From contig JAIESX010000009.1 in NCBI GenBank assembly GCA_019745555.1, positions 45,071-109,070 on the forward strand: a DNA stretch of 64,000 bases, read 5' to 3'. The DNA comes from Burkholderiaceae bacterium. Lineage in GTDB: Bacteria; Pseudomonadota; Gammaproteobacteria; Burkholderiales; Burkholderiaceae_C. The notes beneath the pieces were generated by a model, which was given only the letters and a program-made list of their open reading frames with translations, was not told where the DNA came from and searched no databases. The translations under genes were made by a program, and so were the position numbers. This document shows positions 48,474 to 58,800 of the stretch, piece after piece. How positions within the stretch are numbered: position 1 is the first letter of the stretch; each line of letters begins with the position of its first letter.

Positions 48474-49862
48474 GTGGCGGAAATCACCTTCGACCGCTTC
48501 GACCTCGGCATCGACATGCGCAAGGGCGCGTCCGTCTCGGACGCCAACCGCCTGCGCGAGATGAAGAACGCCTACGTCACGACGGGCCTGGCCACGGAGA
48601 AGCGCCCCGGCCTGACGCTGGTGGCCACGCTGGAGCCTGGCACCAAGGGCCTGTTTGCCGCATTCGGCAAGCTGCACACGTTCTACGGCCAGGGCACGGT
48701 CGCGCATGCCAACACGCTGTTCCAAGCCAACCGCGTGCCGTATTCCTCGGGCTCTTACCCGGTCGAGGACGTGAGCTTTGCCGATGTCTTCAACGGCTTC
48801 ATCTATGCGGCCATCCGGTACCAGGGCGGCTTTCAGGAGCACCACTACCTGGACGGCAGCGCCAGCACGCACATTGCCGACCTGGCATGCCCGGACACGC
48901 CCGGCGTCGTCAAGCTCGCGTCCAAGATTTTTGCGGTCAACGGCGACACGGTGCGCTACTGCAAGACCGGCAACCCGCGTGACTGGAGCGCCGCCAATGA
49001 CGCGGGCTTTCTTCCGACCGGGCTCAACTCGCGCGGCGATCGCGGGGCCAACGCGCTCGGGGTGTACCAGAACAACCTGATCGTGCTGTCCAAGGATGGC
49101 GCGCAGGTCTGGAAGGTGGACCCGGACCCGGCCGCCATGGCGCTCCAGGACATCGTGGAGAACGTGGGCACGAGCTACCCGCGCACGGTGGCCAACGTCT
49201 CGGGCGATCTGTACTTCCTCTCGGACTACGGCTTTCGCTCGATCACGACGCTCCAGCTCACGAACAACCTGGCCGACCTGGATGTCGGCTCGCCCATCGA
49301 CACGCTGGTGCGCGCGCGCATCAAAGCCGGGGGCTTCACGCCCAAGGCGTTCTACTTCTATGGCACTGGCCAGTACGTGTGCGCCATGGGCAACGAGCTG
49401 TTCGTCTACTCGATTTCCCGCACGGCCAAGATTGCGGCTTGGTCGCACTATTTCCTGCCGGCCACGGCCGACGCCTTCGCGGAGCTGGGCCAGACGCTCT
49501 ACATCCGCTGCGGTGACGACGTTTTCAAGCTCGATCCGGACGTGCACGCGGACCAGGGCCAGCCCTACGAGGTGGTCATCCAGCTCCCGTACATGGATCT
49601 CAAGAAGCCAGGGCGCAACAAGCGAATCTTCGGCGCGGACCTCGTGATGGAGGGTCGCTGCGAGTTCTCGGTCGGCTTCGACGTGCGCGACCCTACTGCC
49701 TTCACCGATCCGGTCCGAGTTAAGGGCAACACGCGCGGCGGTGGAATGATCCCCGTCGAGTGCTGCGGTACCGAGTTCTCGCTGAAGTTCCGCAACTTCG
49801 ACAACAAGCCGTTCCGCCTGGACGCGGTGACGCTGTACTTCGATGACCTGGGGCCGACCTGA
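48474..49862 (+). CDS. DNA stabilisation/tail tube-like protein (P22 gp10-like)
   Basis: A 462-residue protein with GTG start (MAEITFDRFDLGIDMRKGASVSDANRLREMKNAYVTTG). Repeated beta-propeller-like strands (LGVYQNNLIVLSKDGAQVWKVDPDP, NVSGDLYFLSDYGFRSIT) and a C-terminal beta domain. P22 gp10 has a similar size and position and stabilises packaged DNA below the gp4 ring. Its stop overlaps the next gene by one base (TGATG). Confidence 0.65.
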   Translation: MAEITFDRFDLGIDMRKGASVSDANRLREMKNAYVTTGLATEKRPGLTLVATLEPGTKGLFAAFGKLHTFYGQGTVAHANTLFQANRVPYSSGSYPVEDVSFADVFNGFIYAAIRYQGGFQEHHYLDGSASTHIADLACPDTPGVVKLASKIFAVNGDTVRYCKTGNPRDWSAANDAGFLPTGLNSRGDRGANALGVYQNNLIVLSKDGAQVWKVDPDPAAMALQDIVENVGTSYPRTVANVSGDLYFLSDYGFRSITTLQLTNNLADLDVGSPIDTLVRARIKAGGFTPKAFYFYGTGQYVCAMGNELFVYSISRTAKIAAWSHYFLPATADAFAELGQTLYIRCGDDVFKLDPDVHADQGQPYEVVIQLPYMDLKKPGRNKRIFGADLVMEGRCEFSVGFDVRDPTAFTDPVRVKGNTRGGGMIPVECCGTEFSLKFRNFDNKPFRLDAVTLYFDDLGPT

Positions 49863-50281
49863 TGCGGGTGCGATTTTTCTCCGTCGGCGACCACGAGGGG
49901 CTTGAAGATCAGCAGGACGCGATGCTGGCGCTGTGGACGCGATGCCCGGCCTGCGGTGACTTTGAGCCGCAAGACCTGTTCGGGATGGTGCGCGACGGCC
50001 GGGCTGTCATTGGCGCGGTGTACGAGGGCGATCGGCCGGTGCTGGCCGGGGCCTTCGAGTTCATCCATTACCCGCGTCAGCTCGCGGTGAATGTCATGGC
50101 GCTGGCCGGCGAGCAGATGGATGCGGCCATGGACGCCTTCTGGGAGACGTTCAGGCAGTGGTGCCGGTCAGCCGGTGCCGAAGTGATTGAAGCGCGGTGC
50201 GCGCCTGGCATGGCCAGGTTGCTCGCCCGCAAGGGGTTTGAGCCGGCCTACACGGTGGTGCGGCAGAAGTTGGAGGACTGA
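49862..50281 (+). CDS. GNAT acetyltransferase-like protein
   Basis: A 139-residue protein with a GNAT-like pattern: an N-terminal beta-alpha part (GLEDQQDAMLALWTRCPACG), an AVYEGDRPVLAGAFEFIHYPRQLAVNVMALAG central sheet and a CAPGMARLLARKGFEPAYTVV end, where the usual acetyl-CoA loop is not fully conserved. Such proteins occur within the structural operon of some podoviruses. The target is unknown. It has a TGATG overlap with the upstream gene and 0-nt spacing to the next one. Confidence 0.6.
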   Translation: MRVRFFSVGDHEGLEDQQDAMLALWTRCPACGDFEPQDLFGMVRDGRAVIGAVYEGDRPVLAGAFEFIHYPRQLAVNVMALAGEQMDAAMDAFWETFRQWCRSAGAEVIEARCAPGMARLLARKGFEPAYTVVRQKLED

Positions 50282-50956
50282 ATGGGCGGTGGTGGTGGTG
50301 GCGATCCGGCAGCCGAAAGCCGGAGGCAAGAGGAAGAACGTCAGGCACGCATCAAGGCGGCCACGGACGAAATCAACAACATCTTCGCCAACAAGGTGAA
50401 GAAAACCAATCCTGACGGCAGCGGGTTCTGGGTCGATGGCGATCCGGCCAACGCGCGCGACACGCTCTATGCAGACCAGCGCAAGACCGTCTACGACCTG
50501 AACAAGACCGAAGTGGATCGCCAGGCTAAGGAAGCCGAGCGGACCAACCGCTTCGGCCTGGCCCGTATGGGTCTGTTGGGCGGATCGGTGGACGTGGACA
50601 GCAACGCGGAGCTGAACCGTCGCACGAACGAGGGCCTGCTTCGCGCTGGCGGCATCGCCGACCAGGCGGCGGCCGACCTGAAGGCATCCGACGAGAAGAC
50701 CCGCTCGAACCTTATCAGCATGGCGCAGTCGGGTATCGACACCGGTACCGCGTCGCAGATGGCCTTGCAGGGCCTGAAGGTGAACGCGGACAGCGTGGCG
50801 CAGCAGCGCTCGGGCTCCAGCATTGGCAGCCTGTTCAACGACCTGAGCCAGGCATACCTGGCCAACCAGGTCAACGCAGGCCGCGCGGCAGGTGCGGGCT
50901 ATGGCCAGCAGTGGTACGGCGTTTCCGCGCCGACCCAGCGCTATGCAGGCAACTGA
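50282..50956 (+). CDS. Internal virion/ejection protein (224 aa)
   Basis: MGGGGGGDPAAESRRQEEERQARI: a Gly start, then a long helical charged region and a Ser/Ala/Gly-rich end (SGSSIGSLFNDLSQAYLANQVNAGRAAGAGYGQQWYGV). The composition (small residues, amphipathic helices, little cysteine) and the place after connector genes match podovirus ejection proteins that are injected to build a trans-envelope channel. No catalytic motif. Confidence 0.65.
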   Translation: MGGGGGGDPAAESRRQEEERQARIKAATDEINNIFANKVKKTNPDGSGFWVDGDPANARDTLYADQRKTVYDLNKTEVDRQAKEAERTNRFGLARMGLLGGSVDVDSNAELNRRTNEGLLRAGGIADQAAADLKASDEKTRSNLISMAQSGIDTGTASQMALQGLKVNADSVAQQRSGSSIGSLFNDLSQAYLANQVNAGRAAGAGYGQQWYGVSAPTQRYAGN

Positions 50957-50969
50957 GGGAGGTTAAGAC

Positions 50970-51701
50970 ATGGACCCGATCACCATAGCATCCCTCGTCG
51001 CCATGTTCGCCGGGTCGGCCATGCAGTACAAGGCCGCGCAGGACGCGCAGGAACGCCAGAACGCGGCCATCCGCGAAGGTCTCCAGCGCCAGCGCGAATT
51101 GCAGATGCAGGCCGAGCAGAAGGCCATGGGCACGGCGCGCGAGTTCAACACCGAAGACCGTCGCACCGAGCAGACCCAGATTGCCGACCAGATCAGCCAG
51201 GAGCTTCTGACGCCGGTCAGTGAGAGCCAGGCGATTCGCTCGCAGCAGCAGACCACGCAGGGCAATGTCTCGGGCGACTACACCACGGCCAAGGCCGCCT
51301 CGGACGTGGCCTCGCTCAAGGCGGCCGAGCAACTGGCCCGCCTGTTGGGCAAGTCCACGTCGGCCAACCGCCTGCGCATGAACGAGGGCATTCGCCTGAT
51401 GGATGCCGGGCAGGCGATCGACCAGCTCGGGAGCTTTTCGCGCGGCAACCAGGGGGCCGACCAGATCGCCATCCAGGTCGCCGGCCGACCTGATGCCGGG
51501 CTCCAGTTCGGCGGCAGCGTGCTCCAGGGGATCGGCAGCGCTGGCCTCATGGGCGGCGGCTCCGCTGGGAAAGTCACGGGCGCGGACCTGGCGGCAGCCA
51601 ATGCCACGGCCGACCCGATCGCAACGCTCAACGCATCCAAGGGCTGGACGGGCTCGGGCAACACGTCCTGGCTGGACGCACTTCGGAGGATCGGACAGTG
51701 A
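50970..51701 (+). CDS. Internal virion/ejection protein (243 aa)
   Basis: A 243-residue protein with a hydrophobic N-terminal helix (ITIASLVAMFAGSAMQYKAAQDAQ), then Gln/Arg/Ala-rich amphipathic helices and a Gly/Ala-rich end. This resembles inner-core proteins of P22-like phages. It overlaps the next gene by 4 nt. Confidence 0.65.
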   Translation: MDPITIASLVAMFAGSAMQYKAAQDAQERQNAAIREGLQRQRELQMQAEQKAMGTAREFNTEDRRTEQTQIADQISQELLTPVSESQAIRSQQQTTQGNVSGDYTTAKAASDVASLKAAEQLARLLGKSTSANRLRMNEGIRLMDAGQAIDQLGSFSRGNQGADQIAIQVAGRPDAGLQFGGSVLQGIGSAGLMGGGSAGKVTGADLAAANATADPIATLNASKGWTGSGNTSWLDALRRIGQ

Positions 51702-52846
51702 ACTTCACCATTGACGGAGGCGGCGCGCTCGCCGCAGGCCAGGGCATCGGCAACCTCATAAAGGCGGCGGCCCTGGCTCCCATGTACCGCCAGAACGCAG
51801 AGCAGGATGCCATGCTCAAGGGCGCGCAGGTCTACAACCAGACCATGAGCGGCAACAAGGCCGGTACCGAAGCCGAATTGCTGGCGCTCAAGCTCGGGCT
51901 CCAGCGCGATCCGCTCAAGACCGTGATGCTTGAGCAGCAGGTGCCGCTGGATCGGCGCGCGGCCATCGAGACTTTCATCAACACCGGCAGTTTCGGTCCG
52001 TCCTACGACGTGCCGGCCGATGGCGTCGGACCTGTTCAGCCCGCGCCAGTGGACCCCGCCAAAATGAGCACCATCGCCCGCTCGATGGCGCTCTACAACA
52101 AGACGCTGGGCGTCGGCGGCAAGGTGGACGACATGGCGCAGGCCGCCGACATCGAGCAGAAGATGCGCGACCGGGCCGCTGTCATCCAGAACCCGGCGCT
52201 GGCGCTGCCTACCGCGCAGGCGTTCTACGCCACGAGCGGCAAGGCTCCGTTCGACAACGTGGGCAACACCGGCATGACGCTGAACGCGCTGACCGGCAAC
52301 CAGTTCGAGGGTAGCCCTGCGCTGGCTAAGCTCTTCGCCGATGCGGAATCTGCCCTGGCCAACCAGCGCAACGCAGCGGCCGGCGCTTCCGGTGCAGCGG
52401 CTGGACTCTCCAACGCTCGCCGCGACCGCGTGACGAGTGGCCTGGACAAGCCCGTGACCGTCGTGGACGACGAGACCGGGCAGGCGTCGGTGACGGCCAT
52501 CCCGACCCGTGGCGATCCGCGCACGATCGGCGTCGCGCCGACCAAGGGGACGGGCGTGGACGCGACCAACGCCAAGACCCGAAACGCCATCATCGCGGCC
52601 GTCGAGAAGGAAATGCCTGGCGCTGACGAAGCGACCATTTCCGCCGAGGTCGAAAAGCGTTTGGCTCGCCGTGGTCTGTCTGGTACCGGGAACAAAAATC
52701 CGGCAGCCAGCGCCAGCACGCCAAAAATCCCAAGTCAGTCGGGGCAGTTCAAGAGCCCCGATGAGGTCAAGGCGGCCTACAAGGCGGGCAAGATTTCCCG
52801 CGAAGCCGCCATGGCAACCCTGCAAAGAGACTTTGGGATGAAGTAA
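51698..52846 (+). CDS. Internal virion/ejection protein (382 aa)
   Basis: A 382-residue, Ala-rich, mostly helical protein starting MNFTIDGGGALAAGQGIGNLIKAAALAPMYRQNAEQDAML. It has a long Ala/Thr linker and ends in SPDEVKAAYKAGKISREAAMATLQRDFGM. That end includes a short helix-hairpin repeat also seen in large ejection proteins (EV-AAY-GKIS-EEA). Together with the two proteins before it and the giant one after it, it forms the ejection set. A TAATG overlap couples it to the 2731-residue gene. Confidence 0.65.
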   Translation: MNFTIDGGGALAAGQGIGNLIKAAALAPMYRQNAEQDAMLKGAQVYNQTMSGNKAGTEAELLALKLGLQRDPLKTVMLEQQVPLDRRAAIETFINTGSFGPSYDVPADGVGPVQPAPVDPAKMSTIARSMALYNKTLGVGGKVDDMAQAADIEQKMRDRAAVIQNPALALPTAQAFYATSGKAPFDNVGNTGMTLNALTGNQFEGSPALAKLFADAESALANQRNAAAGASGAAAGLSNARRDRVTSGLDKPVTVVDDETGQASVTAIPTRGDPRTIGVAPTKGTGVDATNAKTRNAIIAAVEKEMPGADEATISAEVEKRLARRGLSGTGNKNPAASASTPKIPSQSGQFKSPDEVKAAYKAGKISREAAMATLQRDFGMK

Positions 52847-55800
52847 TGCGAGCTGATGAGTTCCTGGACGGCCAGAGTGGCAACAAGGCCGCCGATTTCT
52901 TGGATGGTCCGGGGACCAAAGCAGCACCAGACGCGAGCTGGAGCGACAACCTCCGCGACATCGTTGCCACGGCCCTGAAGATCGGCCCGACCGCACTCAA
53001 GGGAGTAGCCGACCTGGGCCGCCTGGCCACTGGCGACCGCATCGGCGTGGACACCTCCAACGCCATGAAGCGCGGCATGGAAGCCATCGACCAGGTGATC
53101 GGGTCGGACGCGCTCAACGCGCAGAAGGCCAACATCAACCAGGCGCTGCAAGACCCGAATGTCGGCATCATGGACCTGCCTGGCGTCGTGATGCGCAACC
53201 CGCGCGCGGCGGCCGATACGGCAGTTTCCACCGTGGGCTCGATGTTCCTGCCGGCTGGCGCTGCGGCCGGCGTGGTCAAGGCGCTACCGACCATTGCGAA
53301 GATCGCCCCGCGCTTGGCCAGTGTCACCCCTGGCGCTGCCGCGACCGGCGCATCCGTCGTGACCGGCGCGGCGCAGAACGCGGCCGAGACCTTCGTCGAT
53401 ACCGAAGGCCAGGCCATGGGCGACCGGTACACGGGCGCAGGCATCAGCGGCGCGGCATCGCTGGTGCTGGGCAAGCTGCTGGGCGGCGGTGCCGAGGGTG
53501 TCGTCGCGCGCCGTCTGGCCGGTGAAACCGTCGGCCGGGGTGTCATCGAGGCTGGCAAGTCCGCTGTCAAGACCGGGGCCAAGGAGTTCCTGCAAGAGGG
53601 CGGAGAAGAGTCGTCCAACTACGTCGGCAAGCAGACCGCCAAGGGTGAGGCGATCGACCTCAACACCATGGGCAAGCAGGGTCTGTATGGCGGCATGATC
53701 GGCCTGGGCGTAGGTGCTGGCTCTGACGTGGCCACGAACGCGGCAAACATTGGCAAGGGCGGCATCGAGCGCCAGGTCGCTCGTGCGATCGACGAGGCCG
53801 CGCAGGACATTGCCGACCGCCAGACCCCGCAGGTCATCCAGCAGACCGTGGCGCGCATCTTCGACAAGCTGCCGCAGCGCCAGGAGCCTGCGCCAGCGCC
53901 GCAACCCGAGCCGCAACCGCTGGCGCTGGGCTTTGACCCGGCCGTGCGCAATCCGCAGCCGACCATGCAGGTCGATCCGCAGGGCAATGCCAGCCCCATG
54001 CCGACTGACCAGCAGGCCGCCATCCAGGCCGAAGTCGAGCGCATGAAGAGTCTGGGGCTGACGCCTGACGTGCAGCGCGCAGCCGCGCAGCGTGCACAGT
54101 CGCCCGAGCCCGGTCCGGTCTCCACCCCATCCGACCTGATCCAGCGCCTTCTGGGCTCTGGCTGGACGCCGCCGCAACAGAACGATGGCATGGTGCTCCA
54201 GAACCGCAACCGCGCGACGCCTTCGTCCGTGGCGCAGATGACCAGCATTGCAGCCAATCCCGACTACGGCCGGCTGGGCTTCTCGCGCGACTTCGCCAAT
54301 GGCGCGCCCGTCGTTTCTGGCGGATCGGTCCCGTCCAAGCAGATCGGCAAGTCAGATGTGGCGGTGGCCAGCGATGGCCGACGCATTCCCGTGCAGTACG
54401 CCGTGGTCGAAGCCGACCAGGTGCTTGCGTCCAACAAGTCCGACGGCACGGCCAATGTGGACTATGGCAACGACCAGGTGCAGGCGATTCGCGCGATCGC
54501 TGGCAACGGCCGCATCGCTGGCTTGCAGAGCGCCTACGCCAACGGCAAGGCCAGCGGCTACCTCAAGGAGCTGAGCGGGGACGCTCTGCACGGCATCGAC
54601 AAGAAAGTCATCAAGGGCATGAAGCAGCCGGTGCTGGTGCGCATCATGCCCAAGGAGTCCCTGACCGCCGACATCGGCGATGTGTCCAATACGGTCGGAA
54701 ACCTCACGTTGTCCCCTGTGGAGCAGGCCAAGAACGACGCGCAGCGGGTTAGCCTGGATGCGCTCCAGTTCGCCGAGGACGGCTCTGTTACGCCCGAGAC
54801 CGTGCGCCAGTTCGTGCGCGCCATGCCGCAGGCTGAGCAGGGCGGGCTCCTGGACACCAACGGCCAGCCAACCAAGCAGGCGGTGGACCGCATCAGCGCC
54901 GCCGTCTTCTCGCGCGCTTATGGCAATGACCAGCTCGTGCGCCTGTACGCGCAGGCGCAAGACCCAGAGGCCCGGCTGATCCTGTCAGCGCTCGCTCAGG
55001 TGGCCCCGAAGATGGCCCGCCTGGAAGGCGCTGGCGCGCTGGACATCCGCGACGTGGTGACGCAGGCCGCCGAGATTGCGGTGAACGCGCGCCGCGATGG
55101 CATTGCACTGGCCAAGGCCGCGCAGCAGCTCGACATGACGGCCGATCCCTTGGTCGGCGAAGTGCTGGACCTGTTCGTGCGCAACTCGCGCAGCGTCAAG
55201 CCCGTGGTGCAAGCGCTCGGAGCGGCTGCCGACATGGCCTACACTGAAGCGAACAAGCCCGCCTCGGACATGTTCGGGGAAGTGCCGCGCGCCAGCCGTG
55301 GCGACATCATCAACCAACTGAGGCCCGAGAATGAACGAGGAAGCCAAAAAGGTCTGGAACAGCCCGCAGGGCGTGAGCCTGTTCAAGAAGATGCTGGCGG
55401 GCAAGCAGCCCGACCCGCAGGATCGCAAGACGCTGGACCAGCTCAAGCGAGCCGATCCGCCGAAGACCAAGCCGACCAGCAAGGGCTGACCAGCTACACC
55501 CCGCAGGAAATCGAAGACCGCCTGGCCAAGCTGGAGCAGGCGGAAAAGGAGCGCCAGCAGCAGGAGCGCGAAGCCGAGCAGCGTGCGCAAGCCGATGCGC
55601 AGCGCGACGACTTCACTCTGACCGGCAGCGACCGGACTGCCGATGTGGCCGCTGCGCGTGGCCAGACGGACATCTTCAGCAGTCCAGCCCCGTCGCAGGA
55701 GCCTCAAGCGCCCATGCCGACGCCTGGCATGACGCCAAGCGAGGCCATCGTCAACGCCTTCAAGATAGAAGGCTCGACCGAGGCTGACGCAAAGGAGATG

Positions 55801-58800
55801 GCCACGCGGATTCAGAAGCTGGCCGACCGGAATGGCAAAGCCGTCACGCTTTGGTGGAACCCGGAGGATGGTGAGCTGGCCGCCATGGGCACCAACCCAT
55901 TCGACAACGGCGTCGCCATCACGACCGTCGAGCCAACGCCAGACCCGCGAGCAGTGGCAAAGCCGGACGCTCCGGCATCACAACCGAAAACGGAAACCAA
56001 GGCGAAAGCCCGTAGCGACGCCGCATCCGTATCACCGGCAGGCCGCATCGACGACTTCGGCGAGAAGATCGGCGGTGCTCGCAAGGATGTCTGGACATCG
56101 TTCAAGGATGACCTGGGCGCGGTGGCCGACGACGACATCGCCAGCCAGCCGCTTTCCAAAGTGTGGCCCCAGCCGGACTACCAGGCACTGCTGGATGGCG
56201 GTGCTGACCCGTGGGCGGTGGCCTTCGCGCGAGCCGCGCGCGATGAGATTCCCTCCAAGCCGCGCCAGTCCTGGAAGGTCAAGCGCTGGGCCGAGCAGGT
56301 TCGCAGCCTGCGCGATTCGACCATGAAGCTCATGGACGGTCGGCTCAGCGTGGAGCGGGCTAAGCAGCTCATGACGCAGTTCACCTCCCAAGGCATGCGC
56401 GACCTAGCTGGCCGAGTGGAGCTGTACACGCTTGTCGGGCATGGCAAGTCACTGGACGGTGTGCGCATCCGCTCGGGTGAATACTCGATGTACAACCGGG
56501 TCGAGTACAACCCGCCGCGCGTCATCTGGACCGTCGAGAAGGAGGCGGCCGCCACTGCCTTCAGCAACTGGCCGCGCGAGCTGGCCACGGGCGCGACCCG
56601 AGAAGAAGCGCTCAAGGCTTTCAAGGAGAAGTACGACTCGCTGGACATCAACCCGGCCGCAAAGAAAGAAGTCACGTTCGACATCTATTCAAAGCGCGGC
56701 CAGGACGGCTACTTCATTGGCAAGAAGGTCGGCCGCAATTACATCGACGTGGCCGGACCTTTTGAGAACGTCAAAGCAGCGCGCGAGCATAAGGCCACGA
56801 AGCAGGCCGAGCTGGTCGCCAAGCTGGAGAAGGCCAAGGAAATCCCGCGCGAGCGCCGCGACACCAACGAGCCGCGCGTCGGCGAAGACATGCGCAACGG
56901 CCAGGACGTGACGCCCCAGATGTTCGGCGAGACGTTCGGCTTCCGTGGCGTGGAGTTCGGCAACTGGGTCGAGCAGGGTCGTCGGCAGAAAGACCTGAAC
57001 GACGCCTTCGATGCGCTCATGGACATGGCCGCCATCATTGGCGTGCCGCCCAAGGCGCTATCCCTCAATGGCGAGCTTGGGCTTGCCTTCGGTGCCCGTG
57101 GCGGCGGTGGCGTGAACCCGGCCGCCGCGCACTACGAGCCCGGCAAGGTGGTCATCAACCTCACGAAGAAGTCCGGGGCCGGCAGTCTCGGGCATGAGTG
57201 GTGGCACGCGCTGGACAACTACTTCTCGCGCATGCGATCGAAGGGCGACGGCATGATGACCGACGCGCTGGACGTGTCCCTGGCGGCGCGTGGCTCGCCG
57301 TTCCAGCACCAGGGCGCGGTGCGCAAGGAAATGGTCGAAGCCTTTGGCGCGGTCATGAAGGCAATCCGGCAAACCGCGATCAAGGCTCGCTCTGCAAAGC
57401 TGGACGCCAAGCGCTCGAAGGAATACTGGACGACCGACCCCGAAATGTCGGCGCGTGCCTTCGAGTCCTACCTGATTTCCAAGCTCCAGGACAAGGACGC
57501 ATCGAACGATTACCTGGCCAACATCGTCGCCCCCGAGACCTGGAAGGCTGCCGAGGCCCTGGGCTTCGAGCTGGACGATAGCTACCCGTACCCGACGGCT
57601 GGTGAGATTCCCGCGATCCGAGCGGGCTTCGATCACTTCTTCAAGACCATCGAGACCCGCGAGACCGACAAGGGGTTGATGCTCTATGCGCCGAGCCGCG
57701 CGGCCTCAACGCCAGGGAAGATGTCGCTTGATGCGGTTCGCCAGGCCGTACAGACGGCCATAAAGACTATCCCGAACGCTCCGGGGATCGAAGTCGTCGC
57801 TAACCCTGCGGTCGCTGGCATTGCGGTCGGTCCGACGATACGTCCAATGGGGGGTACTCTCCCAGATGGACGAATACTTCTTTTCGCCGACAACATCGGC
57901 TCGGTCATCGACGTTCATCAGACGGTCTTTCATGAGCTGTTTCACCGGGGCGCGAAGGTCCGCTTCAACCGGAATGCAGACTATATCGCGGCAATGCTGG
58001 ACCTGGCAGCCACGGATGCGACGGTACGCCGGCTTGCCGTTGATTGGAAAAAGTCCGACGACGGCCAAGACAAGCGCGAGCAGTTCGAGCTGAATGGTCC
58101 GCTGACTGGCGATCGGTTGGCCAACTACGAGGCGCTGGCCGTGGAAGAAGCGCTCGCCGAAATCGCTGAATCGGTCGGCTCTGGTCAGGTCAAGCCTGCC
58201 CGCTCGATGATTGAGCGCATCACGCAGGCGCTGGCTCGCGTGGCTGAGTCCTTCGGTTTGAAGCGACTGGCGCGCTGGCTGCGCGAGGCCGATCTTTCGG
58301 CCGCTGAGAAGTTCATCGTCGAGACCGTCCGCATGTCTGGCGGTACACCGAACCAGAACACGACGGCGGTGCTGTTCAGCCAGGGCAGCGTCCAGTCCGC
58401 TGCCCAGACGTGGGATGTGACCGAACCCGGTACCGGCGACGCCTTCATCCGCGCGATCCAGAACAACAAGATCGACGTGAAGCGGGTGCGCGACGCCATC
58501 GCCGAGCGCTACGGCAAGGTTGCCGAGTCCAAGGACGCCTACTTGGGCGAAGAGCTGTACCACGGGCGCGTGGCCGCACGCGTCTCGCGCAACTACGACG
58601 AGCAAGTCGAGCCACTGCTGAAGAAGATCGCGGTCGCTGGCCAGAACGTCGGCGTCACGATGGACGACGTGAACCTGTACCTGCACGCTCGCCATGCGCC
58701 CGAGCGCAACGCAGCAATGAAGGCGATCAACCCGGACATGGAGAACAATGAGGCTCTGTCCGGCATGAGCGACCAGGAGGCCACGAAAGTCCTGGCCGAC

